Below, one piece after another: positions 9,111-17,753 of a stretch of 38,621 nucleotides of DNA (the first letter of the stretch is position 1; the number at the start of each line of letters is the position of its first letter). The translations under genes were made by a program, and so were the position numbers. The stretch covers positions 1 through 38,621 of the forward strand of contig NZ_AUZM01000055.1 of NCBI RefSeq assembly GCF_000478195.2. Direction: 5' to 3'. The notes under the pieces were generated by a model that saw nothing but the letters and a program-made list of their open reading frames with translations, ran no database searches and had not been told where the DNA came from. Origin of the DNA: Lyngbya aestuarii BL J. GTDB taxonomy: Bacteria; Cyanobacteriota; Cyanobacteriia; Cyanobacteriales; Microcoleaceae.

Positions 9111-11177
9111 TTAAAATTCATAAGTTACTTCTAAAATCTCCGTATATTCAAACTCATTGGGACTATGTTTCACCAAAGGATAACAAATTCCGCCTAATTC
9201 AATCGAGTCTTCTTCACAATCGGTTTTAGGGGAATTATAAGACAAAATATATTCTTTTCCAATGCGTTTTTCCATTTCTTGGGCGACTTCTCCCCGCCAT
9301 TGAGTTTTCGTGACTAAGACAATTAATTGATTGGCTAATTCGGGAATAATTTTAGCAATTTGACGACGATAAATTTCATCTAAACTCCCAAACGGAGAAT
9401 CCATGACAATCGGAAATGTACTGCTATCTGGCCCCATTAGGGTGTTTTTTTGACTCCATTCTCGCACGCCTTCAATAATTCCCCCAATAAAAGATAAGCT
9501 AAGAATTTGATTTTCTCCGGTAGAAGCGGCGACTTGGGCTTCTTCTCCGGCTGTAGTTTCCACTAATTTTAATTCATAGTTTTCAGTCAGCTTAGGAAGA
9601 TAGGGAGTAAAGGAAATTCGACTAAAAATATTTTGAACTCGACTTTCGAGTTGACACCGAAATTGTTGATCTAAGCGATCTTTCACTTGAGTTAAACGGG
9701 TAATTGCATCTTGAGTTTTTTCAATTCTTCTTTGGGCTAAAACTTGTTTCATTTCGTTCATTTTTAGCTTATCAATCTGTTTATCTAGTTGACTAACTGA
9801 ACTTTTAGCCGTTTCGATTTGTTGTTGATTTGAACCCGTTTCTCGGTTGAGGTTATTAATTTTAGTTTCAACTTCATCCAAACGTTTTTGGAGTTGTTGA
9901 ATATCTTCATCGGGGTAACTTCTCAACTTCTTTTTAACATCATCAAGTTGAGTTTCAATTCGAGATAACTCTGTTCTGTTTTGATTTAAGTTTGCTTGTT
10001 GTTGATCGACTTTTTGCCAAAATTCAGGAACTCGTTTTTCAATTTCATCGACTTGGGTACTCATGCGGATGGCTGTTTCTTCTACATCTGCCACTCCAGC
10101 TTTTCCTAACCAACTTTCGACTTGTTTTCGGTTAGGTGTTTCAGGGGTTAATTCACTCCCACAAATACAATGCTGTTGATGGAGTAAATCTTGAATAAAT
10201 TGTCGGGTAATTCCCGTTTGAAGTTCTCCTTTTTCTCTCAACTGTTCAAATTGTTCTCGGAATTTAGGAATTGCTTCTGAGAGGAAAACAGTATACCCTC
10301 GTGTAGAAATCTCTTGACGAATCGTTTCATTTGCTTGTTGAAGTTGTTGTCGAATCAGTTTTGCTTGTTGTTCGAGTTCATCTCGGCGTTGTTGTAATTC
10401 TCCAGCCCCTTTTAAGTCTAATAAATGACTGCTAAGGGTTCTTTTTAGTTCGTTTTGATGATCTAACTCTTGTTCGATTTCGGTTTGACGCTGATTGAGT
10501 CGATCTATTTCTTGTTCTAGTTTTTTCTTGTCTTTGATGTATTTTTTTGTTTCTGCATCTCCAATTAAACTCAGATCGGTTTCTAGGGATTTTCTCGCTT
10601 CTCCTAAATGTTTAATCGCTCGATTTAAGACTTCTACACCTAATAATTCTTTTGTAGCTTCGGCAATTTCAGCTTTTTTATCATCCCGAACAATTTGTTC
10701 AATTCGTTCACCATCAAAGAAGAAATATTGATGTAAACTTATTGGTAAAATTCGATTAATAATATCATCAGGATGTTGAGGCGGTATTGTCCAACGTCCA
10801 TCATCTCCCGCCACTTGCATATACAATTCACTGGGAGATTGTTCGATTTCTTTGTTGTTTTTATACGCCCGACAAACTCGTTTGACTTGATAGCGTTTAT
10901 TGTCATGTTTAAAGACAACTTCAACCCAACACAGCACAGGTTTTCCGGGTTCTGATTCGGCGATCGCTCTTTTATTAACTAAAGACTCAGAAGCGGCAAA
11001 TGCTGCACTAAATTTATTATAAAATACCCAAGTAAAAGCATTCATTAATGTTGTTTTTCCAGCCCCATTATTCCCATGAATAATCGTCGTATTCCGAACT
11101 CCCGAAGCTAAAATAATTTCAGGGGTTTGACTGTAGAGTTGACGAAAATTGCAGAGACGAATTGAAATCAGTTTCAT
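9111..11177 (-). CDS. dndD: DndD-like SMC/Rad50-type ATPase
   Basis: A 688-aa protein. The N-terminal ATPase half carries Walker A GNNGAGKTT (35-43). Two long Gln/Glu-rich coiled coils flank a central CxCG hook (HCICGSEL, ~345). The C-terminal half has the degenerate signature GENQILSLSFIGG and Walker B FPIVMDSPFGSLDE. Length, layout and the opening KLISIRLCNFRQ match the DndD family, the ATPase component of DNA phosphorothioation (DndBCDE) systems that is linked to DNA nicking and ATP hydrolysis. It overlaps the 80-aa upstream gene by 4 nt, so the two are translationally coupled. dndA, dndB, dndC and dndE are not visible here, so the assignment to phosphorothioation is by homology only. Confidence 0.75.
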   Translation of the reverse strand: MKLISIRLCNFRQLYSQTPEIILASGVRNTTIIHGNNGAGKTTLMNAFTWVFYNKFSAAFAASESLVNKRAIAESEPGKPVLCWVEVVFKHDNKRYQVKRVCRAYKNNKEIEQSPSELYMQVAGDDGRWTIPPQHPDDIINRILPISLHQYFFFDGERIEQIVRDDKKAEIAEATKELLGVEVLNRAIKHLGEARKSLETDLSLIGDAETKKYIKDKKKLEQEIDRLNQRQTEIEQELDHQNELKRTLSSHLLDLKGAGELQQRRDELEQQAKLIRQQLQQANETIRQEISTRGYTVFLSEAIPKFREQFEQLREKGELQTGITRQFIQDLLHQQHCICGSELTPETPNRKQVESWLGKAGVADVEETAIRMSTQVDEIEKRVPEFWQKVDQQQANLNQNRTELSRIETQLDDVKKKLRSYPDEDIQQLQKRLDEVETKINNLNRETGSNQQQIETAKSSVSQLDKQIDKLKMNEMKQVLAQRRIEKTQDAITRLTQVKDRLDQQFRCQLESRVQNIFSRISFTPYLPKLTENYELKLVETTAGEEAQVAASTGENQILSLSFIGGIIEGVREWSQKNTLMGPDSSTFPIVMDSPFGSLDEIYRRQIAKIIPELANQLIVLVTKTQWRGEVAQEMEKRIGKEYILSYNSPKTDCEEDSIELGGICYPLVKHSPNEFEYTEILEVTYEF

Positions 11178-11416
11178 TGCACCACTTCCTTAATAATTTT
11201 GAGGATATCATCATTAATATTACGAGGTATTTTCATATAGAGTTTATCGCGTTCAGCTTGTAAGACTCGTTCAATTATTTCTTGCACTTCTGGAGACGCA
11301 TCGGCTAAGGGATCTTGAATGATCTTCGAGTCACTTTCTGTCTGATAAGATGATTTTTTCTCAGCACAAACATTAGAAATTGTGCGAATTAAACTTTCAG
11401 AATAGTACAAACTCAT
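11174..11416 (-). CDS. Small partner protein of the DndD-like ATPase
   Basis: An 80-aa acidic/helical protein with no transmembrane segment. It overlaps the DndD-like gene by 4 nt (ATGA-type coupling) and follows the helicase gene by 85 nt. It does not look like DndE, which is larger and basic. From memory, a family of 'DNA modification system-associated small proteins' occupies this place in some genomes, but I cannot confirm membership. The coupling is the main evidence for a shared function. Confidence 0.6.
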   Translation of the reverse strand: MSLYYSESLIRTISNVCAEKKSSYQTESDSKIIQDPLADASPEVQEIIERVLQAERDKLYMKIPRNINDDILKIIKEVVQ

Positions 11417-11501
11417 TGTATGGAGGTTTAATGATCTCTATATTTTACTGTATCACGGATCAAATTTAATGAGAGTGATTTTAACTTTTATTCAAACGGA
11501 A

Positions 11502-12890
11502 TCAAAGATCTAACAAACCATATCGCTTTTGTAATTTTAGTAATTGCATTCTAGCTTCTCCGGCGTTATCGGCTAAATCGGCAAATTCTAAAAACCGTTT
11601 TAACTCTTTTCTCAATAAATTACGTTCAACTTCTAGGGTGTCTCGTCCCAAATCTGGCGGAAGAACAATCATATCAAATAAAGTTGCTCGTTCTTTGTGG
11701 GGATGAGGGCGCAAAATTCGTCCCCGACGTTGGACAAATTGACGGGGATTACTACTACTAGCGAGAATCACTGCATTTTGAATGGCTGGAATATCAACCC
11801 CTTCATCTAAACAGCGAATTGCCACTAACCCTTGTAATTCTCCGCTTTCAAACTGATGACGAAGCTTTTCTCGTTCAATTAACGGGGTTTCTGCGGTATA
11901 AGTATTCACCCGATAACCGAGTTTCATTCCTAACAATTCTACCGTTGCTTCTAACTGACGAGTTGAGGAAAATTCACTACTTTCCATACTCCCATCTCCA
12001 CAATAAAACAAAGTATGAGTCGTCTGTAAACGACTTTTCATTAACTGATGCAAGGCTTGAATTTTGTTAGAAGCTGACCCAATCAATCGCGCCCGTTGGA
12101 TTAATAAAGCTGTAATTGTTTCATTTTTATTGAGATTTTCTTCATCCATCAATGCCCAACCAATCCGAGTTGTTAACCGAGAATAGGCGCGACTTTCAGC
12201 TTCAGTTAATTCGACTAAAATCGGATAATAAAGATAGTGAACTAAAGCCCCCTGACAAATTGCATCGGCGAGGGTGAGTTCGGGTTGCAAAACAGAACCA
12301 AAATATGCGATAATAGAATCAGTTCCTTCTTCATCAAAGTGACGTTCAGGTGTGGCGGATAACCCCAAACGTAACCCGATATTTCGAGGTAAACTTTCTT
12401 CTAAACGGGGTGAACCTAAGTTATGAACTTCATCGCCAATAATTAGGGTTTTTTCGGGAAAATAGCGCAGTTGAGACTGAAACCCCTCAGAAATTAAAGT
12501 GGCGTTTGTGGTAATAACAGTCAGAAACGGTTGAAAACCGGAACCAATATTATAAAGTTGGGCAGACAGTTGACGTTGCCAGTTGTGAACACTTTCAAAG
12601 GCTAATAGGGGTATTAAGCCAAATTTTTCCGCCTCTCGCGCCCATTGCGTCACCAGATGACAATAGGGACAAATAACCAGTAAAACCTGTAGGTTAATTT
12701 TTTGATAAAGTTCAGTGGCAATGGCTAAAGCGGTAATCGTTTTACCACTTCCAGTTGCCATTTTTAAGGTTCCCCGTCCCTGATTTGCAAACCAACTTTG
12801 AACTGCTTTTTTCTGATAAGATCTCAGTTGAATAGAAGCCGGAAGTCTGGGAACTCCGAACAAAGATACATCCTCTAATGGTAGATTCAC
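11502..12890 (-). CDS. SF2 DEAD/DEAH-type helicase, possible dnd-linked restriction protein
   Basis: A 462-aa superfamily 2 helicase. A Q-like motif RSYQKKAV at 24-31 precedes Walker A ATGSGKT (45-51), then a motif II variant GDEVHN, SAT in LSATPERHFDEEG (motif III) and QRRGRILRP (motif VI). The length of ~450 aa and the position next to a DndD-like ATPase resemble the phosphorothioation-system restriction helicase family I recall as TIGR04095. A generic type III/Rad3-independent helicase cannot be excluded. It probably unwinds or translocates on DNA in concert with the downstream ATPase and small protein on the same strand. Confidence 0.75.
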   Translation of the reverse strand: MNLPLEDVSLFGVPRLPASIQLRSYQKKAVQSWFANQGRGTLKMATGSGKTITALAIATELYQKINLQVLLVICPYCHLVTQWAREAEKFGLIPLLAFESVHNWQRQLSAQLYNIGSGFQPFLTVITTNATLISEGFQSQLRYFPEKTLIIGDEVHNLGSPRLEESLPRNIGLRLGLSATPERHFDEEGTDSIIAYFGSVLQPELTLADAICQGALVHYLYYPILVELTEAESRAYSRLTTRIGWALMDEENLNKNETITALLIQRARLIGSASNKIQALHQLMKSRLQTTHTLFYCGDGSMESSEFSSTRQLEATVELLGMKLGYRVNTYTAETPLIEREKLRHQFESGELQGLVAIRCLDEGVDIPAIQNAVILASSSNPRQFVQRRGRILRPHPHKERATLFDMIVLPPDLGRDTLEVERNLLRKELKRFLEFADLADNAGEARMQLLKLQKRYGLLDL

Positions 12891-13026
12891 CGATGACTAA
12901 AGCTGACTAAAAAAGCAAAAGAGAGAATAGGGAATTAAATGCCGGATGTATAACCTTTATTTTATAAAGAGTTTTGTTGGAGTTTAAACCCCTAAATTGT
13001 CTCCAGATTAAAAGAAGAATTTTATT

Positions 13027-13449
13027 TTATTGAGATTCCCAATCGGGACAAGTATCATCTTCAACCCCGGTTGGGTGCATAGCACAAACCAGCAAATTTC
13101 CCCCGTACACATGACCATGATAATGTTGACAACCCCGACAAGCCGAATACTGAGTAGAGGTTGGATGAACATAGGTTACAAAGGGTTCAAACTCACTCTC
13201 GTCGAATTCTAATTCTAGATCGAAGTAGATATCAAGAATCGGTTCAACAATTTCATTGAGATATTCTTCCAATTCGGGAAAGATTTTATTGTGAACTTCT
13301 TCGGTCATTTCTTCTGAAAACTTAGTCAGTTCATCAACCATCTGATCCCAGTCTCTACTAATATCAGTGAACAACTTTTCGACTTCATACACTGCCGTCC
13401 CAACGGCTTCAAAAAAATCTTTTGACCAATCTTCCATCAGATTTGCCAC
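13027..13449 (-). CDS. Acidic protein with C-terminal Cys cluster
   Basis: A 140-aa, strongly acidic protein. Residues ~1-95 are predicted helical (many Glu/Asp, DWDQMVDELTKFSEEM). The last third carries CRGCQHYHG and LLVCAMHPTGVEDDTCPDWE, four Cys and three His arranged like a zinc- or iron-binding cluster. I recall similar proteins as conserved hypotheticals in cyanobacteria, but no function. The frame starts at ATG 13449; a second Met four codons later is possible. It is followed at a distance by the phasin-like and SRP RNA genes on the same strand. Confidence 0.75.
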   Translation of the reverse strand: MANLMEDWSKDFFEAVGTAVYEVEKLFTDISRDWDQMVDELTKFSEEMTEEVHNKIFPELEEYLNEIVEPILDIYFDLELEFDESEFEPFVTYVHPTSTQYSACRGCQHYHGHVYGGNLLVCAMHPTGVEDDTCPDWESQ

Positions 13450-13543
13450 CTGCGTATTAATAATCTTTCAGACAAAGCCATAAAGAATAGGTTTCATCTG
13501 GAAATCCAGTATAACACTGCCATCTACCTAGACTGGGCAGAAT

Positions 13544-13918
13544 TTACTCTCGTTTAAGACGACGCAGTTCTTCCTGTAAATTTTGTACCTGTTGACGTAA
13601 TTGATCCGCCGGGTCAACGGACGGAGACTCATCATCTTCAGCGTCAATGATCTCAATTTGACGGGGTTCTGGGGAATTTTGAGTTGAACTTTTCCCTTGG
13701 GGAGGTTGTTGTTGAGCTTGCTTGAGAGTATCTTCTACAAAACGACGAGCTTCATCGGTCGTCATCTCGCCTCGCTTCACCAATTCATCAGCAAGTTTTT
13801 GAGCCTCGGTTCTCAACTCTGCCATGTTCTTAGCCGCTTTCTCGCCTGCATAAGCAGCTAACCCAACACCTAAGTAAACAGCTTTCTGGACGAGATCTCC
13901 TAAACCTCGGGGTTGCAT
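13544..13918 (-). CDS. Phasin-like helical protein
   Basis: About 124 aa. The N-terminal half (MQPRGLGDLVQKAVYLGVGLAAYAGEKA) is an amphipathic/hydrophobic helix, then LADELVKRGEMTTDEARRFVEDTLK. A Gln/Pro-rich linker and a C-terminal coiled-coil end (LQEELRRLKRE) follow. The pattern matches short 'phasin family' proteins of cyanobacteria; granule binding is inferred. The open frame reaches back to 14044, but that extension lies in the SRP RNA gene, so the ATG at 13918 is the real start. The gene begins 28 nt after the RNA on the same strand. Confidence 0.8.
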   Translation of the reverse strand: MQPRGLGDLVQKAVYLGVGLAAYAGEKAAKNMAELRTEAQKLADELVKRGEMTTDEARRFVEDTLKQAQQQPPQGKSSTQNSPEPRQIEIIDAEDDESPSVDPADQLRQQVQNLQEELRRLKRE

Positions 13919-13946
13919 AATGCCTCCTATCTGCCTACAGACAAAA

Positions 13947-14044
13947 GTGGCCCGGAGCCTACGCCTATCTAGAGCATCCCGTGTTGCTGCTACCTTCCGG
14001 TCCTGACAAGATTTGGGCGTCTTGACCGCGTAGATCCGAGCCAC
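13947..14044 (-). ncRNA. ffs: Signal recognition particle RNA, small bacterial (4.5S) type
   Basis: The minus strand carries the SRP domain IV core GTCAGGACCGGAAGGTAGCAG, reading from about 14007 downward. It is enclosed by complementary ends (GTGGC at 13947 with GCCAC at 14044, plus further pairing), giving a single hairpin of ~98 nt. The RNA binds Ffh and FtsY for cotranslational membrane targeting. Its length fits the short SRP RNA of cyanobacteria. The phasin-like gene follows 28 nt downstream. Confidence 0.93.
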
Positions 14045-14080
14045 TTATTAGCTTAACACAAATTTTTAATTTTTTCGACT

Positions 14081-14347
14081 TCATTCGACAACAACACACC
14101 ATTCGAGAAGTTCATAGCTGACGCAGCCATTTTGAACTAGGGGGTCTTGCTCAACTATCGCCTTGGCTTCTTCCTTTGACGCCGCCTCAAACAGAAGCAT
14201 TCCCCCGCCTCGCTTCCCCCAGTAGCCGGTTTTGGCTTTGTGTCCTTTGGCGATTAACGCTTTGACGTAGGCGACATGAGCCGGAACATACTGATCAAAG
14301 ACTGGTTTTTCGACAATTCCTTCTTCTATTTTGACAAACCAGGGCAT
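14081..14347 (-). CDS. YCII (YciI) family protein
   Basis: An 88-aa single-domain protein with a ferredoxin-like YCII fold. Conserved-looking positions are HVAYVKALIAKGH (the His of the proposed His-Asp dyad), GYWGKRGGGMLLFEAASKEEA and DPLVQNGCVSYELLEW. YCII proteins include dehydrochlorinase-like enzymes, but the substrate is unknown here. It is a whole, standalone domain of usual length, preceded by a 210-nt spacer and followed by the SRP RNA gene. Confidence 0.85.
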   Translation of the reverse strand: MPWFVKIEEGIVEKPVFDQYVPAHVAYVKALIAKGHKAKTGYWGKRGGGMLLFEAASKEEAKAIVEQDPLVQNGCVSYELLEWCVVVE

Positions 14348-14557
14348 TTGTGTTACAGAGTAAGATTAGGTTTTTAATTCATTATCCAATGTTTCTGAAC
14401 TCCGACTGTTTAGATGGATACGCTTCTAAGCTTTCAGGTCGAGACGAATCAGAAACAGTTAACTTTTGTAGTTTACTCCACATTTTAAACTGATCATTTT
14501 TTAAGAAATAAAATCTTTACAATCCTGGAGAATGAATTGACTTCCCCTCCAATTCCT

Positions 14558-15916
14558 TTAGTCTTCCAATGTCTCAACAGTCAACACTTGAGGAGGTGAA
14601 GCATCGGGAGGGTAAAGAAAATCAAATTCAACCCGTCGTTGTTGTTGCGGTTCAATTTCCAATTTCACTAACGGTTCCCCCCGTTGTCCTCGTTTTTGCA
14701 CCAAATGAATATATCGCGTTTGACGCTTTCCCCGATCATTAATATAGCGAAATCTAACTGTTCCCCGAAAAAAAGTTTGAGGCGCAACTGGTTCTAAAAA
14801 TCGTAATCCCTTTTGAGATAACTCATCTTCTTTTAGGGGCGTTTGTAAAGTTAAAATGACTGTTTTGGTTTGATTGCTGGGATTATAAAGCGGTAAATCT
14901 AAACTGTATTGAACCCCATAATTTCCGTGTGCTTGATAAGCCGTATCAGGATAACGGACTAACATTTCAGCACTTTGATTTTGATTCGTTCCTAACTGTC
15001 CTTTCGGTAAGGTACTCATTCCATAGGAAAACGCCTCTCCCGCTTGAGGAATTGTTAAATAAGAATCCCCCGAATTATCCACTAATTCAGCATTCCAAAC
15101 CGAACCTCTCGCCACACCCGCAACCCGTCCATAAATAATCTGATTAACGTTTGTATTGGGAGGAGTTGGAACGCGATCGCGAGGCGTTGATAACCGTCCA
15201 TTTTTCAACAAACTTTTCCATTCAGATAACGAGGGAGACGGTTCATTTCCATTGCGTTCTCTCCTGGCATATTTCGCCAAACTCGCCACATAAACCTCCC
15301 CATTACTTTCTAAACGCATATAAGTTGAACGACCATTTAAAGGCGGTTCTAAACTTCTCACCGGAATCGGTGCATTCAATAACATTCGGCTTTGTTGAGG
15401 TGGAATGATAATTTTTTTTGGGAAAATATTCTGTCTTTTTCCTCTTAAAACATCATTCATAACTCTGCTTCCTGGCCCCGCAAAAACCCTACCTTCTGGG
15501 TTGTCAACAACGGGCGGAAGTTCAATAAACGGTGCATCCGGTTGACTTAAATAACTCGCCCCTTGTAAAATTTCAACAGTTACAGGTTTATCATTTGGAT
15601 TATGAACTAATATCCCCAAATAAAGCGTTCGTAAATCTTCCGGCGTTGGCGGTTTTGCGACGTGATGAGCAAAAATATCAAACCGTCCTTCAAACGCAAA
15701 ATTCAAATGGGCTTCTGGATTTTTTTTATTCTCCGGTGGAAAGGTTGACAGTAAAATTCCTTCCGATAAAATTAACTCAGGACTATTACTATTAAAAACC
15801 GGAATATTATCTAACTCACCCGGTAACGGACGCACCTCTTGGGGTTTAACAATTTCTGTGGCGGGAGGGTGGGCTTGGCTGAAAAAAATAGACGTTAAAA
15901 ATAGAGGTAAGATCAT
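14558..15916 (-). CDS. DUF3370 exported protein
   Basis: A 452-aa protein that starts with a short Sec signal (MILPLFLTSIFFSQAHP). The mature part is a beta-rich exoprotein without membrane segments. It contains the conserved stretches GILLSTFPPENKKNPEAHLNF-like and FDIFAHHV, HNPNDKPVTVEILQGASYLS, STYMRLESNGEVYVASLA and HGNYGVQYSLDLPLYNP, as in the cyanobacterial DUF3370 family. The family's function is unknown; a periplasmic or surface role is inferred. The ATG at 15916 gives the best signal peptide. It is monocistronic. Confidence 0.85.
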   Translation of the reverse strand: MILPLFLTSIFFSQAHPPATEIVKPQEVRPLPGELDNIPVFNSNSPELILSEGILLSTFPPENKKNPEAHLNFAFEGRFDIFAHHVAKPPTPEDLRTLYLGILVHNPNDKPVTVEILQGASYLSQPDAPFIELPPVVDNPEGRVFAGPGSRVMNDVLRGKRQNIFPKKIIIPPQQSRMLLNAPIPVRSLEPPLNGRSTYMRLESNGEVYVASLAKYARRERNGNEPSPSLSEWKSLLKNGRLSTPRDRVPTPPNTNVNQIIYGRVAGVARGSVWNAELVDNSGDSYLTIPQAGEAFSYGMSTLPKGQLGTNQNQSAEMLVRYPDTAYQAHGNYGVQYSLDLPLYNPSNQTKTVILTLQTPLKEDELSQKGLRFLEPVAPQTFFRGTVRFRYINDRGKRQTRYIHLVQKRGQRGEPLVKLEIEPQQQRRVEFDFLYPPDASPPQVLTVETLED

Positions 15917-16091
15917 CTTTGCAATCAGAGGAACTGGTAACAGTTTAGACTGTTAATTTTATCAAAAAGTTCCTTCTTTTTTAGCTTTTTAATAAAATTT
16001 GGTTGTTAAACAATATATTTCAATCTCATCTGAAGTTGTTTTTAATGATACTTATATTATGACAAAATAGATATTTCCCGACTTTGAATTA

Positions 16092-16937
16092 TTAGGAGGG
16101 ATGATTAGGTGGTAATTCTAACGGAAGCGCCCCTAATAACCCTTTGCGAAAATCATTTAATAGATGACGAGCAGTACGTTCAATATCATCTTGATAAGAA
16201 TGGGCTGCAAGTTGATGTAAATACAATTCTCCTGTGGTAAGATGATCGGGAGTAAAATTATAGCGATCGCCAAGCTTATTTTCTAACCCCAAATCTTGCA
16301 AAAACTCCACCAACGCCGCAGCAACTTCTTGATTTTCATAAGCCGCTTCGCCAATATCTTCACAAACCGCTAATTTTAACGCTTTTTCTTCATTATTAAT
16401 CCTCGCCGGAATCACACCTGGCGCATCTAATAACTCAATTTGATCAGAAATTCTCACCCAACGAAGCGATCGCGTTACCCCCGCCCGTCTAGCACTATCA
16501 ACGACTTTCCGCTTCAATAACCGATTAATTAAAGCCGATTTTCCTACATTCGGAAATCCCATCACAACCGCCCGCACCGGACGAGGAAGCATCCCTCGAC
16601 TTTTGCGCTTTTCGTTCACGTCTTTCCCCACTTTTTTAGCGGCTTTCGCAACTTCCGCCACCCCCTGTCCCTGTTGGGCGTTGGTAAAATAGGGCGTTTC
16701 TCCCTGTTCAATAAACCAATCTTCCCATTGTTGCTTCACCTCTAGGGAAATCATATCCATGCGGTTAATCACTAATACCTTCGCCTTGCTTCCCACCCAT
16801 TGAGGAACTTGAGGATGATGTGTTGTCAGGGGAATACGCGCATCCCGCACCTCCAATACTACATCAACCCGCTTGAGTTGTTCTTGGAGGTTACGTTCAG
16901 CTTTAGCGATGTGACCGGGATACCATTGAATAGCCAT
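16092..16937 (-). CDS. ylqF: Ribosome biogenesis GTPase RbgA/YlqF
   Basis: A 281-aa circularly permuted GTPase. The G4 motif (VINRMDM, an NKxD variant) comes before the G1 P-loop GFPNVGKSALIN, and G3 (DAPG) follows. N-terminal QWYPGHIAKAER is characteristic. In bacteria RbgA assists late 50S subunit assembly. Its length fits the family. The start at ATG 16937 directly precedes conserved AIQWYPGH. A repeat-rich spacer lies upstream. Confidence 0.92.
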   Translation of the reverse strand: MAIQWYPGHIAKAERNLQEQLKRVDVVLEVRDARIPLTTHHPQVPQWVGSKAKVLVINRMDMISLEVKQQWEDWFIEQGETPYFTNAQQGQGVAEVAKAAKKVGKDVNEKRKSRGMLPRPVRAVVMGFPNVGKSALINRLLKRKVVDSARRAGVTRSLRWVRISDQIELLDAPGVIPARINNEEKALKLAVCEDIGEAAYENQEVAAALVEFLQDLGLENKLGDRYNFTPDHLTTGELYLHQLAAHSYQDDIERTARHLLNDFRKGLLGALPLELPPNHPS

Positions 16938-17040
16938 TTTAGGAAAGGGAATAGGGAACAGGGAACAGACAAGCTAGCAAGCTAGCAATAGGGAACGGGG
17001 AACAGGCAAGCTAGCAATAGGGAACGGGGAACAGGGAAAA
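16930..17040. repeat. Tandem G-rich repeats with 29-bp perfect duplication
   Basis: Two identical 29-bp units (beginning caagctagcaataggg and ending aacagg) lie head to tail at 16978-17006 and 17007-17035. Partial 'gggaacaggg' units precede them. This is intergenic, between the ylqF and usp starts. Confidence 0.85.
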
Positions 17041-17164
17041 CACAGTCACCATCTCCCCACCTCCCCACCGATAACCCATCCGTTTCCATTCATCATTAAC
17101 CCAAAAAACCCACCGATAACTCATCCGTTACCCATCCCCACCTCCCTATCTCCCTATCTAAAAG
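17041..17164. repeat. C-rich intergenic repeat (ctccctat, ccgataacccatccg)
   Basis: Contains two copies of an accgataac(c/t)catccgtt type unit (about 17067 and 17111) and ends with ctccctatctccctat, matching the repeat at 230-312. It directly abuts the 3' end of the universal stress gene. Confidence 0.7.
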
Positions 17165-17581
17165 TTAGGGGACAACCAAAACTGGACAGGGAGAAAGATT
17201 AATCACCCGGTTGGTAACGCTATCAGCAACATTACCTTCGGCTAAACCTATCCCTCGACTGCCCATAACGATGAGATCCGCCTCAATTTCATCAGCGACA
17301 TCACAAATAGTAAAGGCAGGTTTGCCCTCACGTTCGAGGGTTTTCACCTCAATTCCGGCTTTAACAAACATGGCTTGGGCTTCTGCGAGCAGTTTTTGAA
17401 CCGCTTCTTGGGAAGTCATCTTCTCCGAATGGGGAGGTTCGCCCGTTTCGTCTTCCTCGGGTTCGAGGACAGCCAGAATCACCAGGTTGGCCTGGTAAGT
17501 TTTCACAATGTTAAGAGCCACATCAGCCGCTTCACGGGCTTCTCGGCTTTGATCTACAGGAAGTAAAACAGTCTTAAACAT
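17165..17581 (-). CDS. Universal stress protein, UspA family
   Basis: A 138-aa single Usp domain. It starts with FKTVLLPVDQSREAREA and ends with the nucleotide-binding loop VMGSRGIGLAEGNVADSVTNRVI followed by CPVLVVP, i.e. G-x2-G-x9-G(S/T) with slight variation. This probably binds ATP. Acidic residues around EPEEDETGEPPHSEKM form a variable insertion between strands. It is divergent from pgk across 172 nt. Confidence 0.9.
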   Translation of the reverse strand: MFKTVLLPVDQSREAREAADVALNIVKTYQANLVILAVLEPEEDETGEPPHSEKMTSQEAVQKLLAEAQAMFVKAGIEVKTLEREGKPAFTICDVADEIEADLIVMGSRGIGLAEGNVADSVTNRVINLSPCPVLVVP

Positions 17582-17739
17582 AACACGTCTGCTCCAAGAC
17601 GCGGACTCCGGTAAAATGTTTACGGTGAACGGTATTGATGAAAAGATATCATCATATCGATTGATCGACCGCTTAAACGCTGTTAATCAGTCAGTAGCTC
17701 CGCCCCAATTTCATTTCAACTCAATCATAATAACCAATT

Positions 17740-17745
17740 AGGAGG
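17740..17745 (+). promoter_or_regulatory. Strong Shine-Dalgarno of pgk
   Basis: AGGAGG eight nucleotides before the GTG at 17754; it decides the GTG start of pgk. Confidence 0.85.
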
Positions 17746-17753
17746 TTAACCCT

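Noticed and set aside
13919-14044. N-terminal extension of the phasin-like frame to 14044
   Set aside because: This stretch is the SRP RNA hairpin; the ATG at 13918 gives a normal protein start.
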